From an uncultured Caryophanales bacterium (lineage in GTDB: Bacteria; Bacillota_I; Bacilli_A; RFN20; CAG-826): a stretch of DNA of 64,000 nt. Below are positions 19,226-28,721 of this stretch, piece by piece. The notes below the pieces were generated by a model. The model searched no databases. It was not told where the DNA came from and saw only the letters and a list, made by a program, of their open reading frames with translations. Positions within the stretch are counted from its first letter, which is position 1; each line of letters begins with the position of its first letter. Position numbers and translations under genes: made by a program. Location: assembly GCA_946403545.1 (NCBI GenBank), contig CAMJAG010000001.1:1-64000 (forward strand), written 5' to 3'.

Positions 19226-22200
19226 TTACACGGATAATGTAGCAGTTAAAACTGTGTTAGCTGCGACATAAGCTGCGAGGTCACCAGTACATGAATTGAC
19301 TGTCATTGTAAGTGTGTTACCACTACCTGGAGCCAATGTCATTTTAATAACACTTGCTGCGGATTGTAGTTTTGGAACATTAACTGTAACTTCGTTATTG
19401 AAGACGTTGTATGAACATTTAACTTCGCCACCTAATGCTGCGCATGAGAGATAGCAAGCACCGAGTTCATCAAATCTGATAGAAGCATCAACTGTACCAC
19501 CAGCAATCTTACCATTGAAAGTTAAGCCTTTATATGGAGTGATTGCGGAGTAGATATTGTTGTCTTCGTTTAAGAACATCATGTCATCAACATAGAAGTA
19601 TTCAGCTGAACCAGCACCACTCTTTGTTTGCGGAACGAATCCAACACCATAGTATGTCTTAGATGGGTCTAATGTAACTGTAGCTCTTACCCAACCACTG
19701 TTTGCCTTAACAGTAATGTCGCTAGAGACACGTGCTGAACCGACGTTAGAGGATGTAATTGTTTGAGCTGTATAGACTTGAGTTCTAAGAACCATATCAT
19801 AATTTGTTGGGTTCTTAACATAGAATGAGAAGACGTTTGCTTTTGTATGAGCTTGAGCTGTTCCTTTAAATAAGCCCCAAGTCATATATCTCATAGCGTT
19901 ACTCTTGTTCCATTTGAGTTTGAGAGAGTTATTACCGCTATGGACATTTGCTGAACCTGTTTCAAGTGATAATTGATCACCATTACCACCCATTAATGAC
20001 CAGCCGTTGCCACCGATTGGGGAACCGCTACCACCTGAGTAGTAATCACAGTAATAAGCACCACGAGCACCAGAGATATTGGATTCATCTTTATTGCTTT
20101 GATAGTACATCTTACCACTTTCAGTATATGTTTCAGCGTTATCTAAGATATCAACCATTGTCATGTTAACGTTAGCTAAGATGTTAGAAATTGTACCTGT
20201 AGCGCTAACGTAAGTTAATGTCTTACCATCAGTGCTTAAGTTAGCAACGTATTTACCTGATGTAGCGAAATCAAATGTAATCTTGTTACCAGAATAGCTA
20301 TATGTACCTGCCACATCTTCCATTGAAGCTTGAGCAAAGTCGAATAAGCACTTGTTGTCTTTTTTGATTTCAATTGTTGCTGGGCATAAATTCATTGCTT
20401 TACCCATGAACATTTGACCAACTTCCACTAATTTGTCTGGTTCTGGTGGAACGAAGACTGCGTATGGATTTGCACCATAGACTTCAACGTCATCGATGTA
20501 TAACCATGCTTCGTTTGCAGATAAGCTTGTGTTCTTTTCTGTGAAGATCATGTAGCCATAGTAAACGAGGTTTGGATTAAGATCGATTTCGAAATGTTTC
20601 CATTGACCGATAGCTGCTGTTTGTTCGAATGTTTGTGCTCTAACTTGTTGATCTCTTGTGCCGTTTGTTGGAGCACTTTGAGAATACATAGAGACTTTGA
20701 ATGATTTAACTAAACCGTTTGTCTTAGCCCAGAAGGAGAGCTTGTTACCACGGAATGCTTGTTTTTCTGCTGTGCCATCGAATAAGCCCCATTGCATATA
20801 TCTGAATGCGACTGATTTAGAGTGTTTTAAGCAAAGATAGTTGTTACCAGAGTGAGCGCCAGCTTTATCTTGTTTTAATTTAAGTTGTGAGCCATCGCCA
20901 CCTAAGAGTGACCAACCACTTCCGCCCCAATCAGATGAAGCTGTTCCACCTGCGTAGTATTCGGAGTAGTAAGCACCACGGCAACCACTTCTATTGTTTT
21001 TATCTTTGTTGGATTGATAATATGCAGTGCCATCTTTATCGTAACTTTCGAAGTTATCAACGACTTGAACTGCATCAAGATCCATTTGACCAACTTCTTG
21101 TGCTAATTGACCTTCAGCACTGACGAATGTAACTTTTTGACCACCATTAGTGAAGTTACCAACGTATTTGAGTGTTGCGCCATTATCACTAGATGTGAAT
21201 ACTAATGAATCGTTATTAGCAACGACTTTACCAGGAACTTCGACTGGATCTTCTAAGTCAACAACCTTAGCTGTTGCAGCACCGTTAGCACCGATTTCGA
21301 TTCTAACGATGTTACCAGTGGCTAACTTACCTGTGTAAACATTAGCAGCTTTATTAACTGTTGTTGTTTCTGCTCTTGCTTCTTTTAATGTAACGAAGCT
21401 GACAGAATCACAGAATGAAGCACATGGTTGACCACTTGTCTTATCGTCACCTTGTAAATAGAATTCGATTCTTGTTAAGTAGTTAACGATGTCATCTTGG
21501 TGAATACCTGTCCAACCAGCAACTGCTTTAATGGACTTGCCTGCTTCACCCCATAATGCCCAACCATCATCATCTAGTGGAATTGTGTATTCTGCATATT
21601 CACTAGTTGTTGGTTTGAGTGTGTAAGTGAATGAAGGAGCTTGTAATTTACCTTCGATTTCAACTGAAGCGTGTAATAGGACTTTAACTGTCATGAAGCT
21701 TGGAGTCATGAGTCTGAATCTTAAAGCATTAACAGCGTTAGGGAATTCGCCACCATTGAAACGTTTAGCGAACTTATAGCCAACGTTGTTTCCCCAAGAG
21801 TCAAATCTTAATGCCTTTTGGCCTTCAACTGACTTAACGCCTAATGAAACTGCTGCTTTAGTATCTTCTGTCCAGCCACCTTCATTCTTGTAGCCAAGTG
21901 CTACCCAACCAGCGTCTGTCATAGATGGAGAGTCAGCATAGTTTTCAAAGTCATCAACTACTACTAAGTCATCATATGTAGTAAAGACTGCGTTGAATTG
22001 TGTGTCTGCTGTGATAGGAGTTTTAATATCTCTATCCCATTTTTTGAATCTGTAGAACTTAGATTCTTTATCGCCTCTTCTTGTAGGTGTTTCACCTTCA
22101 TAAACAGCGCATTGACCTTCTTCAACTTGGCTGATTTGAACTGGTAAACCATTGACTACGAATTGTACGATGTATTTTTGCTTAGCTGGAGTATAAGATG

Positions 22201-22414
22201 GAGTTTCTTTACTCGATGAGGAAGTATTTCCGCCACCTTGTGAACTTGATGTTCCACCTTGAGAGCTAGAACCACCTTGTTCTCTAGATGTTGGTTTTGG
22301 TCCCCAACCTTCGCCTGGATCAACACTAGGATTTAAAATTCCGTGACATGCGCCAAGCATTAATGCAGTTGCAAAAACGACCGGTAAAAAAGCGAATTTT
22401 CTCTTATTTCTCAT
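19226..22414 (-). CDS. Giant surface lipoprotein with a duplicated carbohydrate-binding-like module
   Basis: About 1062 residues from the ATG at 22414, chosen because AGGAAAGGA lies eight bases upstream and the lipobox LGACHG then falls at a normal distance. A Ser/Gly/Gln-rich linker follows, then an InlB-like region (YIVQFVVNG to FNAVF). Two long copies of one module follow, each with YYQSNKD, RGAYY, SGGSG/AGGTASS, GWSLxGGxG, HSGNN and RYMxWGLF. A C-terminal beta domain closes the protein. No catalytic residues seen. It is probably a surface glycan-binding protein of the mannan system. A longer start at 22441 has no ribosome site. Confidence 0.78.
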   Translation of the reverse strand: MRNKRKFAFLPVVFATALMLGACHGILNPSVDPGEGWGPKPTSREQGGSSSQGGTSSSQGGGNTSSSSKETPSYTPAKQKYIVQFVVNGLPVQISQVEEGQCAVYEGETPTRRGDKESKFYRFKKWDRDIKTPITADTQFNAVFTTYDDLVVVDDFENYADSPSMTDAGWVALGYKNEGGWTEDTKAAVSLGVKSVEGQKALRFDSWGNNVGYKFAKRFNGGEFPNAVNALRFRLMTPSFMTVKVLLHASVEIEGKLQAPSFTYTLKPTTSEYAEYTIPLDDDGWALWGEAGKSIKAVAGWTGIHQDDIVNYLTRIEFYLQGDDKTSGQPCASFCDSVSFVTLKEARAETTTVNKAANVYTGKLATGNIVRIEIGANGAATAKVVDLEDPVEVPGKVVANNDSLVFTSSDNGATLKYVGNFTNGGQKVTFVSAEGQLAQEVGQMDLDAVQVVDNFESYDKDGTAYYQSNKDKNNRSGCRGAYYSEYYAGGTASSDWGGSGWSLLGGDGSQLKLKQDKAGAHSGNNYLCLKHSKSVAFRYMQWGLFDGTAEKQAFRGNKLSFWAKTNGLVKSFKVSMYSQSAPTNGTRDQQVRAQTFEQTAAIGQWKHFEIDLNPNLVYYGYMIFTEKNTSLSANEAWLYIDDVEVYGANPYAVFVPPEPDKLVEVGQMFMGKAMNLCPATIEIKKDNKCLFDFAQASMEDVAGTYSYSGNKITFDFATSGKYVANLSTDGKTLTYVSATGTISNILANVNMTMVDILDNAETYTESGKMYYQSNKDESNISGARGAYYCDYYSGGSGSPIGGNGWSLMGGNGDQLSLETGSANVHSGNNSLKLKWNKSNAMRYMTWGLFKGTAQAHTKANVFSFYVKNPTNYDMVLRTQVYTAQTITSSNVGSARVSSDITVKANSGWVRATVTLDPSKTYYGVGFVPQTKSGAGSAEYFYVDDMMFLNEDNNIYSAITPYKGLTFNGKIAGGTVDASIRFDELGACYLSCAALGGEVKCSYNVFNNEVTVNVPKLQSAASVIKMTLAPGSGNTLTMTVNSCTGDLAAYVAANTVLTATLSV

Positions 22415-22520
22415 AAGAATTCCTTTCCTTGCATTATGCAATATGTAGAAAGAGTTGGACTCTTTAACGGATTTATTATAGCCCGGAAATTAGTATATTT
22501 TATATATTAATTTAATAAAC

Positions 22521-22710
22521 TTTACTAAAATTTTGTAAACATTTTAAAAAGTTTACGAAAACACTATTAAGTATATTCAAATATTTTTAATTTTAAATTT
22601 AGCGTGCGTTACGCGCAAAATTATTATTTATATATAAGGAATAAGAGTAGAGAATTTCAAAAATATTTGTTTACTAATTTTTATAAATGTTTACCAAAAT
22701 AATGGTTTAC
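22521..22710. promoter_or_regulatory. Cluster of GTTTAC/GTAAAC half-sites between divergent genes
   Basis: GTAAAC at 22535-22540 and GTTTAC at 22551-22556 form an inverted repeat with a 10-bp spacer. TTTAC at 22521-22525 and GTAAA at 22535-22539 form another. Direct copies of GTTTAC lie at 22669-22674, 22689-22694 and 22705-22710. The region separates the lipoprotein gene (minus) from the esterase gene (plus) and may bind the LacI regulator. Confidence 0.45.
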
Positions 22711-22722
22711 AATATAAACATG
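22708..22722 (+). promoter_or_regulatory. -10 box placed for a leaderless mRNA
   Basis: TACAAT at 22708-22713, six bases, then ATG at 22720. No Shine-Dalgarno sequence precedes this ATG and it starts a perfect lipoprotein signal. The -35 is weak. The -10 overlaps the last GTTTAC half-site, so a repressor bound there would block it. Confidence 0.45.
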
Positions 22723-23634
22723 AAAAAGTTTATTAAATATTTACTATTATCCCCGATGATGTTTTCAGTTATCGGATGTGGAAATCAAACAAAATCAGAG
22801 GAAAAATCTATGGAACCAAAACCTGTTGATGTAGTAGTTATCTCTGGTCAATCTAACGCAGTAGGATGCACGCACGCTAAATGTATTACAAGAAGTATAG
22901 GTGCTGAAGCTTACTCAACATATATGACTGGTTATAACGACATTAAGATTGCATATGATTGTTGGACGAAAGATGAAGGTCCAAGATTTTATTCTCAAAA
23001 CAAATCTAAAGATGAAACATTTGTGAAAGTCATGTTAGGACAAGGAAATGGCCTTGGAACATTCGGTCCTGAAATTGGTATTGCAGAAGCATTACATGAA
23101 AAATACGCTGATAGATTGTTCTTAATAAAATATGCTTGTGGCGCTTCTAATCTAAAAGATGACTGGGCACAAAAGAATTCACCAATGTATCCTAGATTAA
23201 TCGAATATGTTAAAAAACAAATGCAAAACTTAGTAAGTATGGGATATGTTCCTACTATTAAAGCATTCTGTTGGATGCAAGGTGAAGGTGATTCTTGGGA
23301 TGGATATTATCAAGAATATAAAGATAATTTAAGTGGCTTTGCCGCTAATATTCGTGAAGATCTTAAAGAATTATCAGGTAACAAAGATGTTCCATTTATC
23401 GATGCTGGTATTTCTAATTCAAAAGATTGGCAATACTATAGACAAGTAAATAACGCTAAACAAGAGTTTGCAGCAGAAAGCGAAAACAATATCTACATTG
23501 ATACTATTGCTGCAGGAATGCACACTAACGTAGAACCATTTGACACTCCTGATACATGTCACTACGATACAGAAAGTGAAGTATTATTAGGTCACTTGTT
23601 CGCAGATGCATTCGAACCATTCTTAGCAAAGTAA
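22720..23634 (+). CDS. Lipoprotein SASA/CE6-type carbohydrate acetylesterase
   Basis: 304 residues from ATG 22720, which puts the lipobox VIGCG (Cys20) right after a short hydrophobic helix. Upstream in-frame ATGs at 22687 and 22702 would add a hydrophilic arm and overlap the promoter. The enzyme domain has ISGQSNAVG (nucleophile Ser), QGEGD and a late DTCHYDTE with the His, as in the SASA (sialate O-acetylesterase-like) and CE6 families that remove acetyl groups from sugars. It is likely to deacetylate hemicellulose at the cell surface. It points away from the main operon. Confidence 0.82.
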   Translation: MKKFIKYLLLSPMMFSVIGCGNQTKSEEKSMEPKPVDVVVISGQSNAVGCTHAKCITRSIGAEAYSTYMTGYNDIKIAYDCWTKDEGPRFYSQNKSKDETFVKVMLGQGNGLGTFGPEIGIAEALHEKYADRLFLIKYACGASNLKDDWAQKNSPMYPRLIEYVKKQMQNLVSMGYVPTIKAFCWMQGEGDSWDGYYQEYKDNLSGFAANIREDLKELSGNKDVPFIDAGISNSKDWQYYRQVNNAKQEFAAESENNIYIDTIAAGMHTNVEPFDTPDTCHYDTESEVLLGHLFADAFEPFLAK

Positions 23635-23636
23635 AA

Positions 23637-23659
23637 GAGGATTAATCCTCTTTTTCTTT
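23637..23659. terminator. Bidirectional terminator between convergent esterases
   Basis: GAGGATTAATCCTC is a perfect 14-base palindrome followed by TTTTTCTTT on the plus strand. It ends the SASA esterase transcript and overlaps the 3' end of the convergent CE2-like gene. Confidence 0.75.
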
Positions 23660-24622
23660 ATCCATAATTTGATTAATTACTTCAATTAATTCTTTTGCCA
23701 TTATGTCATGTTTATCTACATAAGCATGATTGGATATTGCCGTATTGTCTCCATCAAATTTATGGATAAATAGGTTTTTATATAATGGTTTTAGATATTC
23801 ATATGTTGCCTCTATCATTGGGTAAACATCTTTTTCTTTTAAAGTGCCATACACCATTAAGATTTTTAGATCAGGATTTTTGGATAGCTCACTATCGATA
23901 AGTTCCTTATAAGTCTTCTTAAAGATGTTTACACGATTTAAAGAGTCTTTAACTGCAACATATGAATAGTCGTTAGTGCCTAGGCTAACGATGAGTAGGT
24001 CTGCTTTTTTATCATCAACATAGTTGATATCAGAGCAAACTTTTACTTTATCTTTATAATTTATAATTCCTATTTCTTTTGGATTTGTGTAATCAGAGAA
24101 CACTAATCCCCATCCACTAGCGGAGAATATGTCATAGTCATAACCAAGTTCATATAATCCATGAAAGCAAAAATCTCTTATAGAATCGTTGACATGAATA
24201 CTTGCGTCACCATCATGTGCTAAGATACCAAATCCTGCGATTGTGGAATCTCCATAAACTTTAACTTTGTATTTATGGTTGAAGTCGTAATCTAATATCT
24301 CTCCATCAATATCTAGAGAAGAAATAACAAGAGCATTATCATTAGCTTCATTTGCTTTAAAAATATCTACAAAGTGTTCCTTATTATCATTAAAAGAATA
24401 ATTAAATATAGGGTTTTTAACGAGGATTTTGGTTTTCTTGTCATAGTTTTTATCTAAGATTAAATAAATGTATCCAGGAGCAGGAACTAGTTCTAATTTA
24501 ATAGAAAAACTATTTCCTTTCATTTTGAAAGAAAGACCTGAGCCTCCGTTATAAAAGGTATAACTTCCATCATTGATGGAATATCTACCAAATAATTTAA
24601 GTTTATTTAAACTATTGAGCAT
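23642..24622 (-). CDS. CE2-like acetylesterase (beta-sandwich plus SGNH)
   Basis: 326 residues from the ATG at 24622. An N-terminal jelly-roll of about 115 residues is followed by an SGNH hydrolase: VYGDSTIAGFG (nucleophile Ser), SLGTND and a late His region (NHAYVDKHD). This order is that of carbohydrate esterase family 2, which deacetylates mannan and xylan oligosaccharides. No signal peptide, so it would act on imported sugars. A longer frame from a GTG at 24637 would start inside the -10 box, so the ATG was preferred. Confidence 0.8.
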   Translation of the reverse strand: MLNSLNKLKLFGRYSINDGSYTFYNGGSGLSFKMKGNSFSIKLELVPAPGYIYLILDKNYDKKTKILVKNPIFNYSFNDNKEHFVDIFKANEANDNALVISSLDIDGEILDYDFNHKYKVKVYGDSTIAGFGILAHDGDASIHVNDSIRDFCFHGLYELGYDYDIFSASGWGLVFSDYTNPKEIGIINYKDKVKVCSDINYVDDKKADLLIVSLGTNDYSYVAVKDSLNRVNIFKKTYKELIDSELSKNPDLKILMVYGTLKEKDVYPMIEATYEYLKPLYKNLFIHKFDGDNTAISNHAYVDKHDIMAKELIEVINQIMDKEKED

Positions 24623-24634
24623 AGTTAGATTATA
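24620..24634 (-). promoter_or_regulatory. -10 box placed for a leaderless mRNA
   Basis: On the minus strand TATAAT (24634-24629) is followed by CTAACT and then ATG at 24622. There is no ribosome binding site. The -35 is poor, and the box overlaps the stop region of the TrpB-like gene. Confidence 0.5.
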
Positions 24635-24637
24635 CAC

Positions 24638-26050
24638 TTATCTAAACATATGAGGATATCTTTCTAACATGTAATCCATGTCTTTATCCCCTCTACCACT
24701 TAAGTTAACTAAAATAGATCCACTCTTCATGTTTCTAGCACATTTAATTGCGTATGCCAAAGCATGACTTGATTCAATAGCAGGAATAATACCTTCTAAT
24801 CTAGATAGTAAGAAGAATGCTTCTGCGGCTTCATCATCAGTAATTGATTCGTATTTAACTCTACCAATTTCCTTTAGGAAAGCATGTTCCGGACCGACAC
24901 CAGGATAATCAAGACCACTAGCAATACTATAAGCATCTCCAGCGGATCCATCAGGGTTTTGCAATACTAATGAATTAAATCCATGTAAAACCATTTCTTT
25001 TCCAAGTGTCATAGTAGCACTGTTTTTACCTGGTTCTTTTCCTGTTCCCATAGCTTCAACGCCTACAATGTTAACCGGTTCTTCTAAGAAAGCTTCAAAC
25101 ATTCCAATAGCGTTACTACCACCACCAACGCATGCTGTTACGATATCAGGAAGTTCGCCCGTCATATCTAAAAATTGTTGTTTTGCTTCTCTACCGATGA
25201 CTTCTTGGAAGTCTCTAACCATTAATGGATATGGATGAGGACCAACTGCACTACCAATCACATAGAAAGCGTTTTTATATTCTTTCATGTATGCTTCAAA
25301 AGCAGCATCAACTGCTTCTTTAAGTGTTCTTGTTCCAAACTTAACAGGAATAACATTAGCTCCTAAAACTTTAATTCTTGCAACATTTGGTGCTTGTTTT
25401 TCCATATCTACTTCACCCATATAAATGTCACATTCTAAACCAAAGTATGCTGCCGCCATTGCAACTGCAGAACCATGACTTCCTGCGCCTGTTTCTGCGA
25501 TAAGCTTTTTCTTACCTAAATACTTAGCAAGTAAAGCTTGACCCATTGCGTTATTAAGCTTATGAGCACCACCATGGTTTAAATCCTCTCTCTTTAAATA
25601 GATTTGAACTCTACCTAAATAGTTAGATAAATTTTGGCAATGATAAATAGGAGTAGGTCTTCCTTGGTAGTTCTTTCTTATTTCTCTGAGTTCTGCGATA
25701 AACTTGCTAGATTTAGCAATTGTCTGATATCCATAATAGATTTCATCCATTGCCTTTTGTAAGTTTTTAGGTACGAAACTGCCTCCATAACGTCCAAAAT
25801 ATCCATCATCGGTTGGATACTTCTTTCTATAGTTTTTAAAATCAAATTCGATTCCTTTTAAAGGAGAATCTTCAAATAATCTTTGTCCTTTAACTCTTCT
25901 ATCTAAAGGTTTATTTGCATTCTCAGGTATTAAATACCTATGTCCTTCTAAGATTGCTCCTTCAATGCGTCCTTCTTTGAGTAACGCTCTTACTCTTCTT
26001 TCATTAATGCCGAACTTTTCAGCGGCTTCTGTTACGGATATATATTTCAT
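24638..26050 (-). CDS. HTH domain fused to tryptophan synthase beta-like enzyme
   Basis: 470 residues. Residues 1-45 are an excisionase/MerR-like winged helix (ISVTEAAEKFGINERRVRALLKEGRI). Residues 80-470 are a TrpB-type PLP enzyme: GRYGGSFVP, PLP lysine Lys164 in GAHKLNNAMGQ and GGGSNAIG. The usual TGAGQHG reads TGAGSHG (Ser191). No trpA or other trp gene is nearby. TrpB makes tryptophan from indole and serine. Here it may salvage indole, or the HTH may make it a metabolite-sensing regulator. Ribosome site AAGGAAG precedes the ATG. The fusion is seen directly and its role is unknown. Confidence 0.88.
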   Translation of the reverse strand: MKYISVTEAAEKFGINERRVRALLKEGRIEGAILEGHRYLIPENANKPLDRRVKGQRLFEDSPLKGIEFDFKNYRKKYPTDDGYFGRYGGSFVPKNLQKAMDEIYYGYQTIAKSSKFIAELREIRKNYQGRPTPIYHCQNLSNYLGRVQIYLKREDLNHGGAHKLNNAMGQALLAKYLGKKKLIAETGAGSHGSAVAMAAAYFGLECDIYMGEVDMEKQAPNVARIKVLGANVIPVKFGTRTLKEAVDAAFEAYMKEYKNAFYVIGSAVGPHPYPLMVRDFQEVIGREAKQQFLDMTGELPDIVTACVGGGSNAIGMFEAFLEEPVNIVGVEAMGTGKEPGKNSATMTLGKEMVLHGFNSLVLQNPDGSAGDAYSIASGLDYPGVGPEHAFLKEIGRVKYESITDDEAAEAFFLLSRLEGIIPAIESSHALAYAIKCARNMKSGSILVNLSGRGDKDMDYMLERYPHMFR

Positions 26051-26110
26051 ACCTTTTACTTCCTTTCGGTATATTAGTCCTACCTATTATATAAAATATG
26101 AAATATAAAG

Positions 26111-26132
26111 AAAAGAAAAACCCTTCCGGGTT
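26111..26132 (-). terminator. Terminator after the alpha/beta hydrolase gene
   Basis: Minus strand: AACCC, loop GGAA, GGGTT, then TTTCTTTTC. It overlaps the stop codon of the hydrolase gene. Confidence 0.65.
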
Positions 26133-27063
26133 ATTTCGTTTTAATGAATTCGTCTATTTGATCGAATATCTTTTCGTCCTGTTCCACTAGTCTGTCTAGT
26201 GATACATCTTTGAAGTAATCGATTCTTTGTTGTTTAGTTATAATCTTTTTCTTCTTAAGAAGATAATTATATGTTCCAAAGACTTCATCCATATATTTAG
26301 TAGCAGCGTCAGTGTAGTTCGGATTATGTTTTCGACCCGTAACTTTCAAGCATGTAATATTTGGATTATTTAACTCTTCAACCTTTTCAAAAGAAGTAGA
26401 AATAGGCACCATTACATCATTATCTGAGTGGATAAAGAATAGCTTTTTGCTGGTGTTTTTGAGGAATTCTAAATTGTTTAAATCATAATATTCAGGAATT
26501 GTTTTCTTTTCATATTTAAGAATTCTACGAACAAAGAAGTTCTTCTTAAGCAAAGCTTTGATTTCTATCGGAATAGATAAAAAGCCAGATAAGATAACCG
26601 CTTGATCAATATCGTCTCTAATATGAATTAAGTTAAGAGCGGTATAGGCACCCATAGAATGTCCCACTAACACTATTGGTTGTTTAATCTTCAAAAGATC
26701 TAATAATTCCATAGTGTCTTTAGTAGGCATATTAACGCTTTCTAATCTTTCACCACCAGAATAATCACAACCTGTATAGTCTAAAGTTAAGACTTTATAT
26801 CCTCTTTTTGCCATTTGTTCTATTTCTGCTAGGTAGCAGCAATGTCCAGGTCCTAATCCATGTAAAAAGAGAATTAGTTTATCTTGGTTGTAGTTTTCAT
26901 AGTAATAGTAAAAATAGCGGATATCCACTCCTCTTGAGTTGATGAAATGATATTCCTCTTGTTTCAGACCTTTAAAGTCGAAATGACTATGATAAGGAAC
27001 CCCTATTTCTCTATCATAGCGGCATACAAATTTATTTCTATAAAGTGTAGATATTAATCCCAT
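26131..27063 (-). CDS. Alpha/beta hydrolase (monoacylglycerol lipase-like)
   Basis: 310 residues with the nucleophile elbow GHSMG at 134-138 (Ser136), oxyanion strand LFLHGLGPG near 66-74, acid Asp in HSDNDVMVP and His in GRKHNPNY. This is the serine aminopeptidase S33/monoglyceride-lipase-like group. No signal peptide, so cytoplasmic or loosely membrane-bound. It follows cardiolipin synthase by 20 bases, so a role in lipid turnover is plausible. No ribosome site is visible, and a TATTAT box lies 7 bases before the ATG. Confidence 0.82.
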   Translation of the reverse strand: MGLISTLYRNKFVCRYDREIGVPYHSHFDFKGLKQEEYHFINSRGVDIRYFYYYYENYNQDKLILFLHGLGPGHCCYLAEIEQMAKRGYKVLTLDYTGCDYSGGERLESVNMPTKDTMELLDLLKIKQPIVLVGHSMGAYTALNLIHIRDDIDQAVILSGFLSIPIEIKALLKKNFFVRRILKYEKKTIPEYYDLNNLEFLKNTSKKLFFIHSDNDVMVPISTSFEKVEELNNPNITCLKVTGRKHNPNYTDAATKYMDEVFGTYNYLLKKKKIITKQQRIDYFKDVSLDRLVEQDEKIFDQIDEFIKTK

Positions 27064-27083
27064 ATTTGAAATAATAACATCTA

Positions 27084-28676
27084 TTAGAATAAAGCCGAAA
27101 TAATTTTAAACAATCCACAGATACTGCGTGGAATAAGTCTTAGTTTAAAGTTCTTATCAACCTTCTTAGAAACACTAATCATTTCTTTGAAGTCATCACT
27201 GATTTGACTCATACACTTTACTTTGTAAAGAATTGTTCCACATTCAAAGTGATGGACAAGACTTCTAAAGTCAAAGTTAATAGTACCAACGAATGCTAAT
27301 TCACCATCAGCAATTGCAGATTTCATATGGTTAAATCCAGGAGTGTATAAATAGATATTAACTCCAGCATCTAATAAATATCTGAAATTAGACTTTGCCA
27401 ATAAATAAGCAAGTTTCTTATCTGGAATTCCTGGAACAATAAGATTTACTTCAACACCCCTTAAAGCAGCGTTCCGCAAAGCATCTATGAGTCCATATGT
27501 AGGAATTAGATAAGGAGTAGAAATATCCACTCTCTTCTTTGCGTAGTTAAGAATATTGATGTAATTTTGTTCACCAATAAGAGCGCTATCGATATCACCT
27601 GGAGAATCTCCAAATGGCATAACGAATCCATCATCATCGAATTCTTCATATTTGTGATTGAGATATTTATCAAAGTCAGTAGCTTTACCACTAGCTAACG
27701 AATAGTTCTCTAAGAAGATAGAAATTAAGTTATCAATTCCACTACCTTCGATTCTAACCATAGTGTCTTTCCAATAACCAAATCTCTTAATTTCATTAGC
27801 GTATTCATCTGCTAAGTTCATTCCGCCTGTATAACCAAATTGATGGTCAATAACCACTATCTTTCTGTGATCTCTGTTATTGTACATACCTGAAAGAATA
27901 GGTCTAAATGGATGGAATTTGTAACATTTTATGCCATATTTACCAAGGATTTTAGGTGTTTTTGATGAGATTGTGCCACCACAACCCATATCGTCATAAA
28001 CGATTCTAATTTCAACACCTTCCTTAGCTTTATTAATTAATTCTTCTTTGATTAGGTTCCACCACTTACCATCTGTAATGATGAAGAATTCCATAAAGAT
28101 AAATTCTTTTGCTTTCTTAATGTCTTCATACATAGCAGGGAAAAATTCTTCACCTGACTTATAATAAGTAACTCTATTATTAGTATGAACACTCAAGTTT
28201 GTAGTGTTTTTTAAATATCTAAAAGCACCTACGGATTGTTGTAAATCTTTTGAGATTTGTTTTTCTTCTTTTTTACTCTTTTCAAAATGAGGAGTAATTG
28301 CGTCTAAATATGCTTTAACAATTCTTTTATCTTTCTTTCTAAGACCATGATTACCAAAGATAAGGAACACTATTGAGGTGAATAATGGAAGTAAGAGCAT
28401 TCCAATAATCCAAGGAATCTTAAATTCTGGATCTTCTGCTTTATTAACAATTCTAAAGAAGATGAAGAACGCTATGAAGAAAATAATTAATCTACATAGT
28501 AAATAAACTAGGATAATTATTAATGCTGTATCTACACTTGGATTTGTTTTATCAATAATAAATAGAATGATATCATCTAAATAGAACTGCAAAACAATGA
28601 GTGCTGCAAACTCTATTAGTAGAATAAAAATAACTAACAAATAACCTGAAAGCAGGTTTCTAAAAAACTTTTTCAT
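27084..28676 (-). CDS. cls: Cardiolipin synthase
   Basis: 530 residues, usual length for a bacterial Cls. N-terminal membrane helices (about 10-40, 50-75 and 88-107) are followed by two phospholipase D domains. HxK motifs are His270/Lys272 in NNRDHRKIVVID and His450/Lys452 in GFNHMKSAIAD. It joins two phosphatidylglycerols to give cardiolipin and glycerol at the membrane. Ribosome site AAGGTGA precedes the ATG. Confidence 0.93.
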   Translation of the reverse strand: MKKFFRNLLSGYLLVIFILLIEFAALIVLQFYLDDIILFIIDKTNPSVDTALIIILVYLLCRLIIFFIAFFIFFRIVNKAEDPEFKIPWIIGMLLLPLFTSIVFLIFGNHGLRKKDKRIVKAYLDAITPHFEKSKKEEKQISKDLQQSVGAFRYLKNTTNLSVHTNNRVTYYKSGEEFFPAMYEDIKKAKEFIFMEFFIITDGKWWNLIKEELINKAKEGVEIRIVYDDMGCGGTISSKTPKILGKYGIKCYKFHPFRPILSGMYNNRDHRKIVVIDHQFGYTGGMNLADEYANEIKRFGYWKDTMVRIEGSGIDNLISIFLENYSLASGKATDFDKYLNHKYEEFDDDGFVMPFGDSPGDIDSALIGEQNYINILNYAKKRVDISTPYLIPTYGLIDALRNAALRGVEVNLIVPGIPDKKLAYLLAKSNFRYLLDAGVNIYLYTPGFNHMKSAIADGELAFVGTINFDFRSLVHHFECGTILYKVKCMSQISDDFKEMISVSKKVDKNFKLRLIPRSICGLFKIISALF

Positions 28677-28721
28677 ATTAATTCACCTTCATAGTTATTT
28701 TAGCATGTGTTTATTTATAAA

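Noticed and set aside
19226..22414. Opposite-strand His-rich frames within the giant lipoprotein
   Set aside because: They mirror the repeated module, have skewed composition and no start signals.
22687..22719. Upstream start of the SASA esterase
   Set aside because: It lacks a ribosome site, adds a non-signal arm before the lipoprotein signal and covers the promoter-like TACAAT box.
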